Below are positions 1 through 9,767 of a DNA stretch of 64,000 nt, in pieces. Position 1 is the first letter of the stretch, and every line of letters starts with the position of its first letter. Location: assembly GCF_012271765.1 (NCBI RefSeq), contig NZ_VRKO01000007.1:62001-126000 (forward strand). Direction: 5' to 3'. The notes below the pieces were generated by a model. It was given only the letters and a program-made list of their open reading frames with translations, searched no databases and had not been told where the DNA came from. This DNA is from Erwinia rhapontici. GTDB taxonomy: Bacteria; Pseudomonadota; Gammaproteobacteria; Enterobacterales; Enterobacteriaceae. A program made the position numbers and the translations under genes.

Positions 1-94
1 CAGGCTTGATTTTACGATGCACCTGGCCGCAGGTGCGACCATTGTGTTGCTGACAGTGCTGACCGGGCGGCGCTGGATACAGCTGAGCCGCTAG
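1..94 (+). CDS. 3' end of an unidentified membrane protein gene (partial)
   Basis: The frame starting at base 2 is open from the window edge and ends with TAG at 92-94. The last 30 residues contain a hydrophobic stretch (LAAGATIVLLTVLTG) followed by a basic tail ending in WIQLSR, as in a C-terminal membrane helix with a cytoplasmic end. There is too little sequence to name a family. The stop overlaps the stop of the convergent nitrate reductase gene (91-93) in a CTAG, so there is no room between them for a conventional terminator. Confidence 0.5.
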   Translation, partial: RLDFTMHLAAGATIVLLTVLTGRRWIQLSR

Positions 95-2718
95 CTATGT
101 CGTTTATCGTTAGCCGTTAGCGCGATCAGCTGGGCCAGCTCAGGAAGGCATGAACCACAGTTGGTGCCGCATTTCAGCGCTGTACCCAGTGCGGCTGGGG
201 TGCCGCATCCTCCGGCAATGGCGTTCAGGATCTGATTTTCTCCGATGCCAAAACAGCTGCAAACCGTTTTTCCACGTGCCTCACCTCCCCGCTGCCTTCC
301 TGCCAGTAATGCAAAGCGTCCGGCAGCATCAGTGGGGGGCTCGCTGAAGGCGGCAACCACCGCGGGGGCGTCGATCGCCGGCCTCTCTGCGGCACTCCAG
401 AACGCCAGTGCCAGCCTGCCTTGTTGCCAGCCCAGCAGATGAAAGTATTCGCCCTCAGCCTGAGCGGTTTGCAGCGCCATCTCATGTAATAAACCCTGCT
501 GATGCAGCCAGCTTTGCGCGTCACCCTGCCCGGCCAGCAGCCAGCGTGTAACGCCGTTTTCCGCAATGCGTGACCACCAGACCCCTGCGCCGGGCTGCCA
601 GTCACCAGGCAGACAGAGTACAGCCTGCCAGTCACTTTGCCAGCGTCGTACGCGCACTGCCGTCTGCTTACTCTCCGGCTGCCCGGAGTGCGGACAGACG
701 TTGGCAGCGATAAGCGCATCCACGTTACCGTGGCTGGAGAACTGCCGATTCCAGTGCATCGGTACAAAGAGGGAACCCGGTTGCTGGTCTTCGCTGAGGC
801 ACGCACGGCACACTATCCAGCCATTTTTTGACTGAACGCGTACCAGATCACCTTCTCGCAGATGATACCGGGCGGCATCCTGCGGATGCAGCTCACAGAA
901 GGGTTCGCTGATGTGCTGCATCAGCCGCGGCACGTTGCCGGTGCGTGTCATGGTGTGCCACTGGTCGCGGATGCGGCCGGTATTCAGCAGCAGCGGCCAG
1001 CGCTCATTTTGCTGTGCGACGGGCAACGTGGGCACCACCGGGAGCATGCGGGCTTTGCCATCAGGGTGGAAGAAACGGCGATCGCTGAACAGGCGTGTAC
1101 ACCCTGCGGGATGTGCTGCGTTAACCGGCCACTGTATCGGTTTCAACGTATCCCACTGCGCGTTAGTGATATCCGCCAGTGCGCTGATATCAAAGGCCCG
1201 GGTGCCCTGGTTCTCAAAGCCCGAGAGTGCCGCGTGCTCCCGGAAAATGTCTGCAGGATGCTGCCAGTTAAACGCTTCAGGAAACCCCATACGCTGTGCG
1301 ACCCTGGCGAGGATCCACCAGTCCGGGCGTGAGTCGCCTGCCGGTGCAACAAAACCACGCTGACGTGAAATCCGGCGTTCAGAGTTGGTCACCGTGCCGT
1401 TCTTTTCCCCCCATCCCTGGGCGGGTAACAGTATGTCGGCCAGTGCAGTGGTGTCCGTCTGTGCACAGACGTCCGATACGATAACCAGCGGACAGCGCTT
1501 CAGCGCCTGCGTCACCGTCAGACCATCCGGCAGTGACACTGCCGGGTTGGTGCCCATAATCCACACGGCTTTGATTTTCCCGCAGCCGATAGCGTGAAAC
1601 AGATCGACGGCCATCAGACCGGGTTTATCGGCTACCCCCGGGCTGTGCCAGAATCGTGCCACCCGATCCACCTCCTGCGCGCTGAACCCCATATGCGCCG
1701 CCAGCTGGTTGGCCAGACCGCCCACTTCGCGGCCCCCCATCGCATTGGGCTGCCCGGTCAGTGAAAATGGCCCGCTGCCTGCCCGGCCGATTTTTCCGCT
1801 GGCAAGGTGGACATTGATAATGGCGTTACATTTGTCACTGCCGCTGCTCGACTGGTTGATGCCCATACAGTAGAGCGTCAGTGCGTTGCTGGCGTGAAGG
1901 AACAGCTGGAAGAACGTTTCCACCTTCTCCTGTGGCAACTGGCAGAAGTCCGCTACCGCTTCGCTGCTCCATGCGGATGCGGATTCTGACGTCTCATCCA
2001 GCCCGTTAACGACCGCACGCATCTCGTTATCGATACCGCCATACTGCGCCAGCCAGTTCAGCAAACCGGTGAACAACGCGGCATCGCTGCCCGGCTTCAG
2101 CGCCAGATGCAGGTCGGCAATATCGCAGGTGGCGGTACGCCGTGGGTCAATCACCACTACGCGCAGGCGGGGATTCTCTTTACGGGCCTGAACCAGGCGT
2201 TGGAACGCCACCGGGTGCGCCCAGGCGGTATTGGAACCCGCCAGGATCACCAGATCGGTATGGTTCAGGTCGTCATAGCAACAGGGGACGGCATCTGCAC
2301 CCAGTGCCCGTTTGTAGCCGACCACTGCCGAGGCCATGCAGAGCCGGGAATTAGTATCAATATTGGCCACGCCGAGAAAGCCTTTCATCAGCTTGTTAGC
2401 CACATAGTAATCTTCGGTCAGAAGCTGCCCTGAGGCGTAAAAGGCCACGGCTTGCGGGCCGTATTCGCCGATCACCGTCTGTAGGCGGTCTGCCACCGTG
2501 TCCAGTGCGCTTTCCCAGCTTACGCGCTCACCGTTGACCTGCGGATGCAGCAGGCGGCCCTGATGGCCGAGTGTTTCGCCCAGTGCCGCCCCTTTGACGC
2601 AGAGGCGGCCCAGATTGGCCGGGTGCTGTTTATCACCGCTGACCTGCACCCTGTCACTGTCATCGCGGGTGATGGTCACTCCGCAGCCGACACCACAGTA
2701 GGGACAGGTGGTGTTCAT
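91..2718 (-). CDS. nasA: Assimilatory nitrate reductase catalytic subunit NasA
   Basis: 875-aa molybdenum enzyme that reduces nitrate to nitrite in the cytoplasm. The N-terminus carries a 4Fe-4S motif (CPYCGVGCGV, then C at LCVKG), followed by the molybdopterin oxidoreductase domains (MASAVVGYKRALG, GSNTAWAHPV, MGINQSSSG) and a C-terminal molydopterin-dinucleotide-binding fold (about 570-690). The last 60 residues form a BFD-like [2Fe-2S] domain (CSCFG at the start, CGTNCGSC at the end), as in Klebsiella NasA, where it accepts electrons from NasC. The start codon overlaps the TGA of the upstream nasC-nasB gene (ATGA), which points to translational coupling. It is the last gene of the nasFED-CB-A operon. 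No membrane segments or signal peptide, as expected for the assimilatory enzyme. Confidence 0.96.
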   Translation of the reverse strand: MNTTCPYCGVGCGVTITRDDSDRVQVSGDKQHPANLGRLCVKGAALGETLGHQGRLLHPQVNGERVSWESALDTVADRLQTVIGEYGPQAVAFYASGQLLTEDYYVANKLMKGFLGVANIDTNSRLCMASAVVGYKRALGADAVPCCYDDLNHTDLVILAGSNTAWAHPVAFQRLVQARKENPRLRVVVIDPRRTATCDIADLHLALKPGSDAALFTGLLNWLAQYGGIDNEMRAVVNGLDETSESASAWSSEAVADFCQLPQEKVETFFQLFLHASNALTLYCMGINQSSSGSDKCNAIINVHLASGKIGRAGSGPFSLTGQPNAMGGREVGGLANQLAAHMGFSAQEVDRVARFWHSPGVADKPGLMAVDLFHAIGCGKIKAVWIMGTNPAVSLPDGLTVTQALKRCPLVIVSDVCAQTDTTALADILLPAQGWGEKNGTVTNSERRISRQRGFVAPAGDSRPDWWILARVAQRMGFPEAFNWQHPADIFREHAALSGFENQGTRAFDISALADITNAQWDTLKPIQWPVNAAHPAGCTRLFSDRRFFHPDGKARMLPVVPTLPVAQQNERWPLLLNTGRIRDQWHTMTRTGNVPRLMQHISEPFCELHPQDAARYHLREGDLVRVQSKNGWIVCRACLSEDQQPGSLFVPMHWNRQFSSHGNVDALIAANVCPHSGQPESKQTAVRVRRWQSDWQAVLCLPGDWQPGAGVWWSRIAENGVTRWLLAGQGDAQSWLHQQGLLHEMALQTAQAEGEYFHLLGWQQGRLALAFWSAAERPAIDAPAVVAAFSEPPTDAAGRFALLAGRQRGGEARGKTVCSCFGIGENQILNAIAGGCGTPAALGTALKCGTNCGSCLPELAQLIALTANDKRHS

Positions 2719-5700
2719 GAGGCTACCACCTGAACCTGCGCCATCTCCTCACTGGCTACCCAGACCCGGTCCTGTTCGATTTTCACCGGCCAGCAACGTA
2801 CGGCGAGCCCGCTACCGTCAAGCGCCTGACCATCACTCAGGCGGAAACGCTGCTTATACAGCGGTGAAATGACCATCGGTTCGCCGCCTGCATCGCCCAG
2901 TATGCCGCGTGACAAGACGCTGGCCCGCGTGCCAGGTTCGTTATCATCCAGCACGAAAACCCGATCGTTCAGGCGGAACAGTGCAATGCGCTGGGTTCCG
3001 ATGCGCGCGCCAATCCCGGCCTGCGCCGGAATTTCATCCAGTCGGCAGATATCGGTCCAGGGAAGAGGGGTGGCATCCTGCACAATCGCCAGAGGCGCAT
3101 CGGACGGACGTATCTGCCCGCGTTCCTGCTGCCACTGCACGGTTTCATCAGGCAGGCTGCTGTTGAGTGTTGAACGGAACAGAGCCAGACGGTCCGGGCT
3201 TTCCAGCGTGGTACGCCATTCACACTGGTAGCTGTCTACCACCCGGGCCATCTCCTGTTCCAGCTCATGAGCAATGCCGAGCGAGTCGTCAATGACGACC
3301 TGGCGCAGGTAATCCAGCCCTCCTTCCAGATTGTCCATCCAGACGCTGGTTCTCTGTAGCCGGTCACCGGTGCGGATGTAAAACATCAGCAGGCGGTCGA
3401 CGTAGCGGATTAGCGTGGCGTCATCAAGATCGCTGGCAAACAGGTCAGCGTGGCGGGGTTTCATACCGCCGTTACCGCAGACGTAAAGATTCCAGCCCTT
3501 CTCGGTGGCGATCACGCCGATATCTTTGCTCTGTGCCTCCGCACACTCACGGGTACAGCCAGAGACCGCCATTTTGATTTTGTGCGGCGCGCGCAGCCCC
3601 TTATAGCGATTTTCCAGCGCAATCGCGAAACCCGTGGAGTCCTGAACACCGTAGCGGCACCAGGTGGAGCCCACACAGGATTTCACCGTGCGCAGTGATT
3701 TTCCGTAGGCGTGCCCGGTCTCAAATCCTGCGGCCAGCAGCGTCTCCCAGATATCCGGCAGTTGTTCGAGGCGGGCACCGAACAGGTCGATGCGCTGCCC
3801 GCCGGTAATTTTGCTGTAGAGATTATAGCGCTCTGCGACCTCGCCAATGGCAATCAGGCCACGTGCGGTGATTTCACCCGCCGGGACCCGTGGTACCACT
3901 GAGTAGGTGCCATCCTTCTGAATATTGGCAAAGTAGCGATCGTTAGTGTCCTGTAACGGCAGATGCTGGGGTTTAAGCAGGTACTCATTCCATACCGATG
4001 CCAGCAGTGATCCCACCAGAGGTTTGCAGATCTCACAGCCCAGCCCGCGGCCATGCTTCGCCAGCAACGCATCGAAACTCTTGATCTCTCCGACGCGTAT
4101 CAGGTGATGCAACTCCTGGCGTGAGTGGGCAAAGTGTTCGCAGATATCCTTTTTCACCTCCACGCCCTGACTGGCCAGCTGATACTCCATCACCTGTTTT
4201 ACCAGCGCTGTGCAACCGCCGCAGCCGGTAGCGGCTTTGGTACAGCTTTTTAACGAAGCCATATCGCCACAGCCGCCGGATACCGCTGCACAGATATCGC
4301 CTTTGCTGACGTTATGACAGGAGCAGACCTGGGCACTGTCCGGCAGCGCTGCCACGCCAAGCGCTTTTACCGCCCCGCCTTCCCGCTGCGGCAGGATCAG
4401 ATGTTCGGGAGCGGCAGGCAGCGGCATACCGTTCAGCATCATTTGCAGCAGCGTGCTGTACTCGCTGCTGTCGCCCACCAGGATCCCACCCAGCAGCTGT
4501 TTGCCATCGGCAGAGACGACAATTTTTTTAAAGATTTCCTGCGGTTCATTGTTCCAGTAGTAGCTCTTGCTGCCAGGCGTGCGGCCGTGGGCATCGCCAA
4601 ACGATGCTACCTCCACGCCCAGCAGTTTCAGCTTTGTGCTCATATCGGCACCGGTAAATGCGGCTTCTTCCCCGGCCAGTACCGCCGCAGCCACGCGTGC
4701 CATCTGATAGCCTGGTGCCACCAGCCCAAAAATTTGCCCGTTCCACAGTGCACATTCGCCAATGGCCAGAATATCGTCATCGGAAGTGATACAGCTGCTA
4801 TTGATATCGATACCGCCACGGGGTCCGAGGGTCAGCCCGGCAGCGGCAGCCAGCTGGTCACGCGGGCGTATACCCGCTGAGAACAGCACCAGGTCCGTGT
4901 CGATCTGGCTGCCATCCGCGAAGCGGAGCTGTAAGCGGCCATCCTGCTGACGGACGATCTCCTGGGTGGATTTACCGGTGAGCACCTGTACCCCCAGCGC
5001 ATCGATTTTGTGCCGCAGCATGGCCGCCCCGCCCTCATCCAGTTGTACGGCCATCAGGCGCGGGGCAAACTCCACCACTGCCGTTTCCAGACCGAGCTGC
5101 TTCAACGCATTGGCCGCTTCCAGGCCTAGCAGGCCACCACCAATCACCACGCCGTGCCGCGCGCTCTGTGCTTTAGCGGCGATGCCATCAAGGTCATCCA
5201 GCGTGCGATAGACAAAGCAGCTGTCGCTGTCCCCTCCGGGGATGGGCGGCACAAAAGGCCAGGATCCGGTGGCCAGTACCAGTTTGTCCCATGCCATCTC
5301 GTGACCGCGGGTATCACGAACACAGCGGCGCTGGCGGTCAATTTCCGTTACCGCACAGTGGGTGCGTAGTTCGATGCCATAGTCGTCAAAAAAATGGTCA
5401 CTCACCATCGACAGCTCGGCGTGACCCTTACCGGCAAAATATTCCGAAAGATGTACCCGGTCGTAGGCCATATGGCGCTCTTCACCGTACACCACAATAT
5501 GAAACTGCTGATGCAGCTGTCGGTTAACCAGCTGCTCAAGGAAATGGTGGCCTACCATGCCGTGGCCAATAACAACAAGGGTCGGTTTGCTCATCTGATG
5601 ATGTCCTGCAGCCTGTGACTGCGTTGTGTGTTCCGGGTTAAGCAGCAGGTGCGGACTCTGTGGGGTCGCGTTCTGCAGGTGGGCAAGCAGGGTGGCGCTG

Positions 5701-6791
5701 TCGCCGGTATCCCCGTAAAGCAGGATCCCCACAAGCTGTTGCTGTCGAAAAAACAGGCGCCGGTAGTGACCCGCAATGGGATCAAAGGCGCTGGCGCTGT
5801 GCCGGTTTTGTCGTGAGGAGATATCCCCGGCGCTGAACATCTCAATGCCGCTGACTTTCAGGCGAGTGCCATTGTCTTCACTGACATAGTCCGCAACGGG
5901 CATGCCCGCCAGCCGCTGTGCCAGCACCTTTGCCTGGGCGAAACAGGGGGCGACCAGACCAAAGGTTTCACCCTCGATTTCACAGCACTCACCGAGCGCG
6001 CTGATACCTGCCAGGGCGGTACGACACTGACGATCTACCACCACGCCGCGCTGGCAGGGGATCCCGGCTTCACGTGCCAGCGCGGTGTCGGGTATCACGC
6101 CGATAGCGATAAGCACGCAGGTGGCGGGAAGCCGGGTGCCGTCACGCAGCGTTACCCTGGTCGGATCGACACGGCTCAGCGCGGTGTCGAGGCGGCAGTC
6201 GATACCCCGCTGCGCCAGTGTGGCGGCCAGCAGACCACCGGTTTCTGGATCAAGCTGCCGATCCATCAGCCAGCTGTTTCGATGGATCAGCGTGACCGCG
6301 CGTCCGCGCAGGCGCAGGGCCGCGGCAGCTTCGATACCCAGCAGTCCGCCGCCCAGTACGACCACAGGGCCCGTGCTGTTGAGCATCTGTTCGACATCTG
6401 CCAGGGTGCGAAATCCCTGAACATGCGGCAGCCGGATACCGGGGATCTCAGGAAAAACCGGCAGCGAGCCGGTGGCCAGCACCAGCTGATCCCACTTCAG
6501 GGTCCGCTGTCCGGTGGTCAGCGTTTGTCGGTGCGAGTCCAGTGATGTCACGGTTTCTCCGCTGTACAGCGTGATGCCGTGCTGGTGGTACCAGTCGGGC
6601 GTATGCAGCAGTGTCTCCTCGAAGGCTTTTTCACCGCCCAGTACCGGAGAAAGCATGATGCGGTTGTAGTTGCCCAGCGGTTCACGGCCAATCACTGTGA
6701 TGCGGTAACGGCCAGGCACCAGTTGGCACAGGGTTTCCACCATACGCATGCCTGCCATCCCATTGCCGATCACCACCAGATGTTCCGCCAT
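2715..6791 (-). CDS. nirB: Fused NasC-type reductase and NADH-nitrite reductase (NasC+NasB/NirB)
   Basis: 1358 aa in one frame. Residues 1-399 form an FAD/NAD(P)H disulfide-reductase-fold module (VVIGNGMAGMRMVETL; second dinucleotide site VVVLGGGLLGIEAA) matching NasC, the electron donor of nitrate reductase. At residue 400 a complete NirB/NasB begins (MSKPTLVVIGHGMVGHHF): a second FAD/NAD module, BFD-like [2Fe-2S] cysteines near 820 (CSCHN...CGGC), then the sulfite/nitrite reductase domain with the siroheme-4Fe-4S ligands CVGSTWC and CTREC near 1040-1085. A NirD-like small-subunit domain closes the protein (from about 1244, WTDICRLDEIP), without Rieske Cys/His ligands. It makes ammonium from nitrite. 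I chose the ATG at 6791 (AAGGGG 5-10 nt upstream, protein begins MAEHLVVIG) over a longer upstream frame. In Klebsiella nasC and nasB are separate genes, so the fusion is notable. Confidence 0.93.
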   Translation of the reverse strand: MAEHLVVIGNGMAGMRMVETLCQLVPGRYRITVIGREPLGNYNRIMLSPVLGGEKAFEETLLHTPDWYHQHGITLYSGETVTSLDSHRQTLTTGQRTLKWDQLVLATGSLPVFPEIPGIRLPHVQGFRTLADVEQMLNSTGPVVVLGGGLLGIEAAAALRLRGRAVTLIHRNSWLMDRQLDPETGGLLAATLAQRGIDCRLDTALSRVDPTRVTLRDGTRLPATCVLIAIGVIPDTALAREAGIPCQRGVVVDRQCRTALAGISALGECCEIEGETFGLVAPCFAQAKVLAQRLAGMPVADYVSEDNGTRLKVSGIEMFSAGDISSRQNRHSASAFDPIAGHYRRLFFRQQQLVGILLYGDTGDSATLLAHLQNATPQSPHLLLNPEHTTQSQAAGHHQMSKPTLVVIGHGMVGHHFLEQLVNRQLHQQFHIVVYGEERHMAYDRVHLSEYFAGKGHAELSMVSDHFFDDYGIELRTHCAVTEIDRQRRCVRDTRGHEMAWDKLVLATGSWPFVPPIPGGDSDSCFVYRTLDDLDGIAAKAQSARHGVVIGGGLLGLEAANALKQLGLETAVVEFAPRLMAVQLDEGGAAMLRHKIDALGVQVLTGKSTQEIVRQQDGRLQLRFADGSQIDTDLVLFSAGIRPRDQLAAAAGLTLGPRGGIDINSSCITSDDDILAIGECALWNGQIFGLVAPGYQMARVAAAVLAGEEAAFTGADMSTKLKLLGVEVASFGDAHGRTPGSKSYYWNNEPQEIFKKIVVSADGKQLLGGILVGDSSEYSTLLQMMLNGMPLPAAPEHLILPQREGGAVKALGVAALPDSAQVCSCHNVSKGDICAAVSGGCGDMASLKSCTKAATGCGGCTALVKQVMEYQLASQGVEVKKDICEHFAHSRQELHHLIRVGEIKSFDALLAKHGRGLGCEICKPLVGSLLASVWNEYLLKPQHLPLQDTNDRYFANIQKDGTYSVVPRVPAGEITARGLIAIGEVAERYNLYSKITGGQRIDLFGARLEQLPDIWETLLAAGFETGHAYGKSLRTVKSCVGSTWCRYGVQDSTGFAIALENRYKGLRAPHKIKMAVSGCTRECAEAQSKDIGVIATEKGWNLYVCGNGGMKPRHADLFASDLDDATLIRYVDRLLMFYIRTGDRLQRTSVWMDNLEGGLDYLRQVVIDDSLGIAHELEQEMARVVDSYQCEWRTTLESPDRLALFRSTLNSSLPDETVQWQQERGQIRPSDAPLAIVQDATPLPWTDICRLDEIPAQAGIGARIGTQRIALFRLNDRVFVLDDNEPGTRASVLSRGILGDAGGEPMVISPLYKQRFRLSDGQALDGSGLAVRCWPVKIEQDRVWVASEEMAQVQVVAS

Positions 6792-6801
6792 GATGTGCCC
6801 C

Positions 6802-7587
6802 TTATGCCGCTGACTGTTTTTCGTAGAGGAAATGCAGCACGCGCTGACGCAACTGGTGATACTGCGGGTCATCCGCCAGCGCCACCCGGGAACGGGGACG
6901 GGGCAGTGTTACATTCATGATCTCGCCAATTTTTGCCGCCGGGCCGTTAGTCATCATCATCACGCGGTCGGAGAGCAGCACCGCTTCGTCGACGTCATGG
7001 GTGATCAGCACGATGGTGGTATTCAGTTTTTGCTGAATACTCATCACGGCGTCCTGCAGACGGGCGCGGGTCAGCGCATCCAGAGCCCCAAAAGGCTCAT
7101 CCATCAGCAGCACTTTGGGTTTCATGGCCAGCGCGCGGGCAATACCGACGCGCTGTTTCATGCCGCCGGAGAGCTCGCCCGGCCGTTTATCACGGGCATG
7201 CCCCATCTGCACCTGTTCAAGATTTTCCAGGATCCATTCGTGTCGTTCTGCCTTGCTCATACTGCCTTTAAAGACCTGGTTTACCGCCAGCGCCACGTTG
7301 TCGTAGGTGGTCAGCCATGGCAGCAGCGAGTGGTTCTGAAACACCACCGCTCTCTCTGGTCCCGGCCCGGCGATCTCCCGGTTATCACACAGCAGACCGC
7401 CTTCGCTGGGCAGCGTCAGTCCGGCGATCAGATTCAGCAGCGTCGATTTCCCGCAGCCGGAATGCCCGATCAGGCTCAGGGTTTCGCCTTTGCGGATGCT
7501 GAAGCTGACGTTATCCAGCGCGAGGAAATCGCCCTGGGCGGTGTTAAAGCGCTGGCTGACTTGCTGTACATCAATAATGTTCGGCAT
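6802..7587 (-). CDS. nasD: Nitrate ABC transporter ATPase NasD
   Basis: 261-aa ATP-binding subunit of the NrtABCD/NasFED/SsuB-type importer. Walker A GHSGCGKST (about 41-49), signature LSGGMKQR, Walker B VLLMDEPFGALD and the switch His in LITHDVDEA are all present. The ATG (7585-7587) overlaps the TAA of nasE by one base (TAATG), consistent with a translationally coupled operon nasF-nasE-nasD. It energises nitrate/nitrite uptake at the inner membrane with NasE and NasF. Length is normal for the family. No odd features. Confidence 0.95.
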   Translation of the reverse strand: MPNIIDVQQVSQRFNTAQGDFLALDNVSFSIRKGETLSLIGHSGCGKSTLLNLIAGLTLPSEGGLLCDNREIAGPGPERAVVFQNHSLLPWLTTYDNVALAVNQVFKGSMSKAERHEWILENLEQVQMGHARDKRPGELSGGMKQRVGIARALAMKPKVLLMDEPFGALDALTRARLQDAVMSIQQKLNTTIVLITHDVDEAVLLSDRVMMMTNGPAAKIGEIMNVTLPRPRSRVALADDPQYHQLRQRVLHFLYEKQSAA

Positions 7588-8483
7588 TATTTGTTCTCCT
7601 GCTGGCTGTCATGCCAGGAAAAGCGGCGAGCGAGCAGCATCAGCACCTGTTCCAGCAGCAGACCGACCACACCGATAATCGCAATGGCGATAAGAATGTT
7701 TTCCACGTTGAGGTTGTTCCACTCGTTCCAGATCCAGAATCCGATGCCCAGGCCTCCGGTGAGCATCTCGGCGGCGACGATGACCAGCCAGGCAATGCCA
7801 ATGGAGAGGCGTACGCCGGTCAGTACCGCGGGCAGCACCGCCGGGAACAGGATTTTGCGCATAATGGTGAATTCGGAGAGGTTGAGCACCCGCGCAACGT
7901 TGAGGTAGTCCCGGGGAATTCTCTGCACGCCTTCTGCCGTATTGATCACCATTGGCCAGATGGAACAGATGAAAATAGTCCAGTTGGAAGCCGGTTCTGC
8001 GCGCTGGAACAGCAGCAAACCAATGGGCAGCCAGGCCAGCGGGCTGACGGGGCGCAGCAGGGCAATAATCGGGCTGAACATGCGCCCTAAAAACAGAAAT
8101 CTTCCCAGCAGAAAGCCCGCCGGGATCCCGACCAGTGCCGCCAGGCCAAACCCGATAGCGACACGCTGCAGCGAAGCCAGGACGTTCCAGCCAATACCCT
8201 GGTCGTTGGGCCCGGCGTTGTAGAAGGGATCGGCGAACAGCGTGACTGCCGCCTGCCAGGTGGAGAGCGGTCCGGGAAAACCGGTGCTGTAGAGTGCGGC
8301 AATCTGCCACATGCCCAGCAGCAGGATCATCCCACATACGCCAGGAATGATGCGCTGGAACAGCGGGCGCAGCGTATAGCGTCGCCGCGTTTTAGGTGCA
8401 GGGTGGTTATTCAGCGGGATGATTTGTGCATGCTGCGTGGTGGTTTCGTTCACCAGCGGTATGACGGTTGCCTGATTTTTCAT
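7587..8483 (-). CDS. nasE: Nitrate ABC transporter permease NasE
   Basis: 298-aa inner-membrane permease of the BPD_transp_1 (NrtB/SsuC) family. After a polar N-terminus of about 35 residues there are five to six hydrophobic segments (for example VCGMILLLGMWQIAALY and AWLVIVAAEMLTGGLG) and the EAA loop region (NVARVLNLSEFTIMRKILFPAVLPAVLTGVRLS split over about 200-232) that docks on NasD. Its start overlaps the nasF stop by four bases (ATGA) and its stop overlaps the nasD start. Moves nitrate across the inner membrane. Confidence 0.95.
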   Translation of the reverse strand: MKNQATVIPLVNETTTQHAQIIPLNNHPAPKTRRRYTLRPLFQRIIPGVCGMILLLGMWQIAALYSTGFPGPLSTWQAAVTLFADPFYNAGPNDQGIGWNVLASLQRVAIGFGLAALVGIPAGFLLGRFLFLGRMFSPIIALLRPVSPLAWLPIGLLLFQRAEPASNWTIFICSIWPMVINTAEGVQRIPRDYLNVARVLNLSEFTIMRKILFPAVLPAVLTGVRLSIGIAWLVIVAAEMLTGGLGIGFWIWNEWNNLNVENILIAIAIIGVVGLLLEQVLMLLARRFSWHDSQQENK

Positions 8484-9742
8484 GACTGACCTCCTGCTTT
8501 GAGGGCGAAACTGGCGGCATACTCTGCCGGATTGCTGCCATCCCAGACTTTGCCGTCGATCAGGGTGCTGCTGCGCATCCCGCTCTGCGGGAGTGAGATG
8601 CTGCCTGCCGCGCTGGCTGCCTGTGTGTAGATATCAATGCGGTTAACCTGCTTTGCCACGGCCAGATAATCCGGCTCCTGTTTCAGCAGACCCCAGCGTT
8701 TTTGCTGCGTGAGGAACCACATTCCGTCAGACAGCCAGGGGTAGTTGACCTGCCCGTCGTTGAAGAAACGCATCGGGTGTGCATCCTGCCAGCGTTTTCC
8801 CAGACCGTTGTCGTAGTGGCCCAGCATGCGGCCCTCAATGGTTTCAGGTTTGGTGTTGAGGTAGGCGCGGCTGGCGATCACCTGCGCGGTTTCACGGCGG
8901 TTGTCGTCAGAGGCATCGATCCAGCGTGCGGCCTCCAGCACGGCGGCGGTGAGTGCCCGCGCGCTGTTAGGGTTCTCGTTCACCCATGCTGCACGGGTGC
9001 CCAGGATTTTTTCCGGATGATCGGGCCAGATATTCTGGGTGGTTTCGGCGGTAAAACCGATGTTGTCGCTGATGGCACGCTGGTTCCATGGCTCGCCTAC
9101 GCAGTAGCCGCTCATATTGCCGATTTTCATGTTCATCACCATCTGTGGCGGCGGTACCACGACGGTACGGACATCGGCAAAAGGGTCGATACCGGCATTG
9201 GCCAGCCAGTAATAAAGCCACATGGCATGGGTGCTGGTGGGAAAGGTGTGAGCAAAGGTGTAGCTGCCTGCGGGTTGAGCTGCAATGGTCTTTTTCAGCC
9301 CCTCCGCCGTAGTGACGCCTGCTTCTTTCAACTGATTTGATAGCGTGATTGCCTGGCCGTTTTGATTCAGTGTCATCAGGTTCGCCATATCATGCTGTGG
9401 CCCGGCGACACCCAGCTGCAAGCCATAGATCATGCCGTACAGCACATGTGCAGCATCCAGCTCTCCCGAGGTGAGTTTGTCGCGCACGGCAGCCCAGCTC
9501 GCTTCTTTGGTCGGAGTCAGGGTGATGCCATATTTTTTGTCGAAGCCTTTTACCGCCGCCATAACGACAGGGGCACAGTCCGTTAAGGGAATGAAGCCTA
9601 CCCGAATATTGGTTTTCTCCGGGGCATCGGAGCCGGCAGCCCAGACGCTGTTCATCAGCCCGGGAACAAGGTAGCTGCCGCCCAGAAGGGCGCTACCCGT
9701 GAGAAATTGACGTCTGGATAGCGGAAAAATCGGTTTGCTCAT
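8480..9742 (-). CDS. nasF: Nitrate-binding periplasmic protein NasF
   Basis: 420-aa solute-binding protein of the NrtA/NasF family. The N-terminus is a twin-arginine signal (SRRQFLTGSALLGGSYLVPG), so the protein is probably exported folded by Tat. The mature part has the family's IRVGFIPLTDCAPVVMA and NMSGYCVGEPWNQRA segments. I start it at the ATG at 9740-9742: AGGAAG lies about 8 nt upstream and the protein then begins with the Tat signal; the longer frame would add 16 residues and reach into the attenuator T-run. First structural gene of the nas operon, preceded by a leader with a terminator and NasR-type hairpin. Confidence 0.94.
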   Translation of the reverse strand: MSKPIFPLSRRQFLTGSALLGGSYLVPGLMNSVWAAGSDAPEKTNIRVGFIPLTDCAPVVMAAVKGFDKKYGITLTPTKEASWAAVRDKLTSGELDAAHVLYGMIYGLQLGVAGPQHDMANLMTLNQNGQAITLSNQLKEAGVTTAEGLKKTIAAQPAGSYTFAHTFPTSTHAMWLYYWLANAGIDPFADVRTVVVPPPQMVMNMKIGNMSGYCVGEPWNQRAISDNIGFTAETTQNIWPDHPEKILGTRAAWVNENPNSARALTAAVLEAARWIDASDDNRRETAQVIASRAYLNTKPETIEGRMLGHYDNGLGKRWQDAHPMRFFNDGQVNYPWLSDGMWFLTQQKRWGLLKQEPDYLAVAKQVNRIDIYTQAASAAGSISLPQSGMRSSTLIDGKVWDGSNPAEYAASFALKAGGQS

Positions 9743-9767
9743 CGTCTGGCTTCCTGAAAAAAAGCAT

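Noticed and set aside
6832-7908. Long plus-strand frame of 358 codons opposite nasD and nasE
   Set aside because: It is a shadow of the two ABC genes; no family motif, rich in His and Gln, and no ribosome-binding site.
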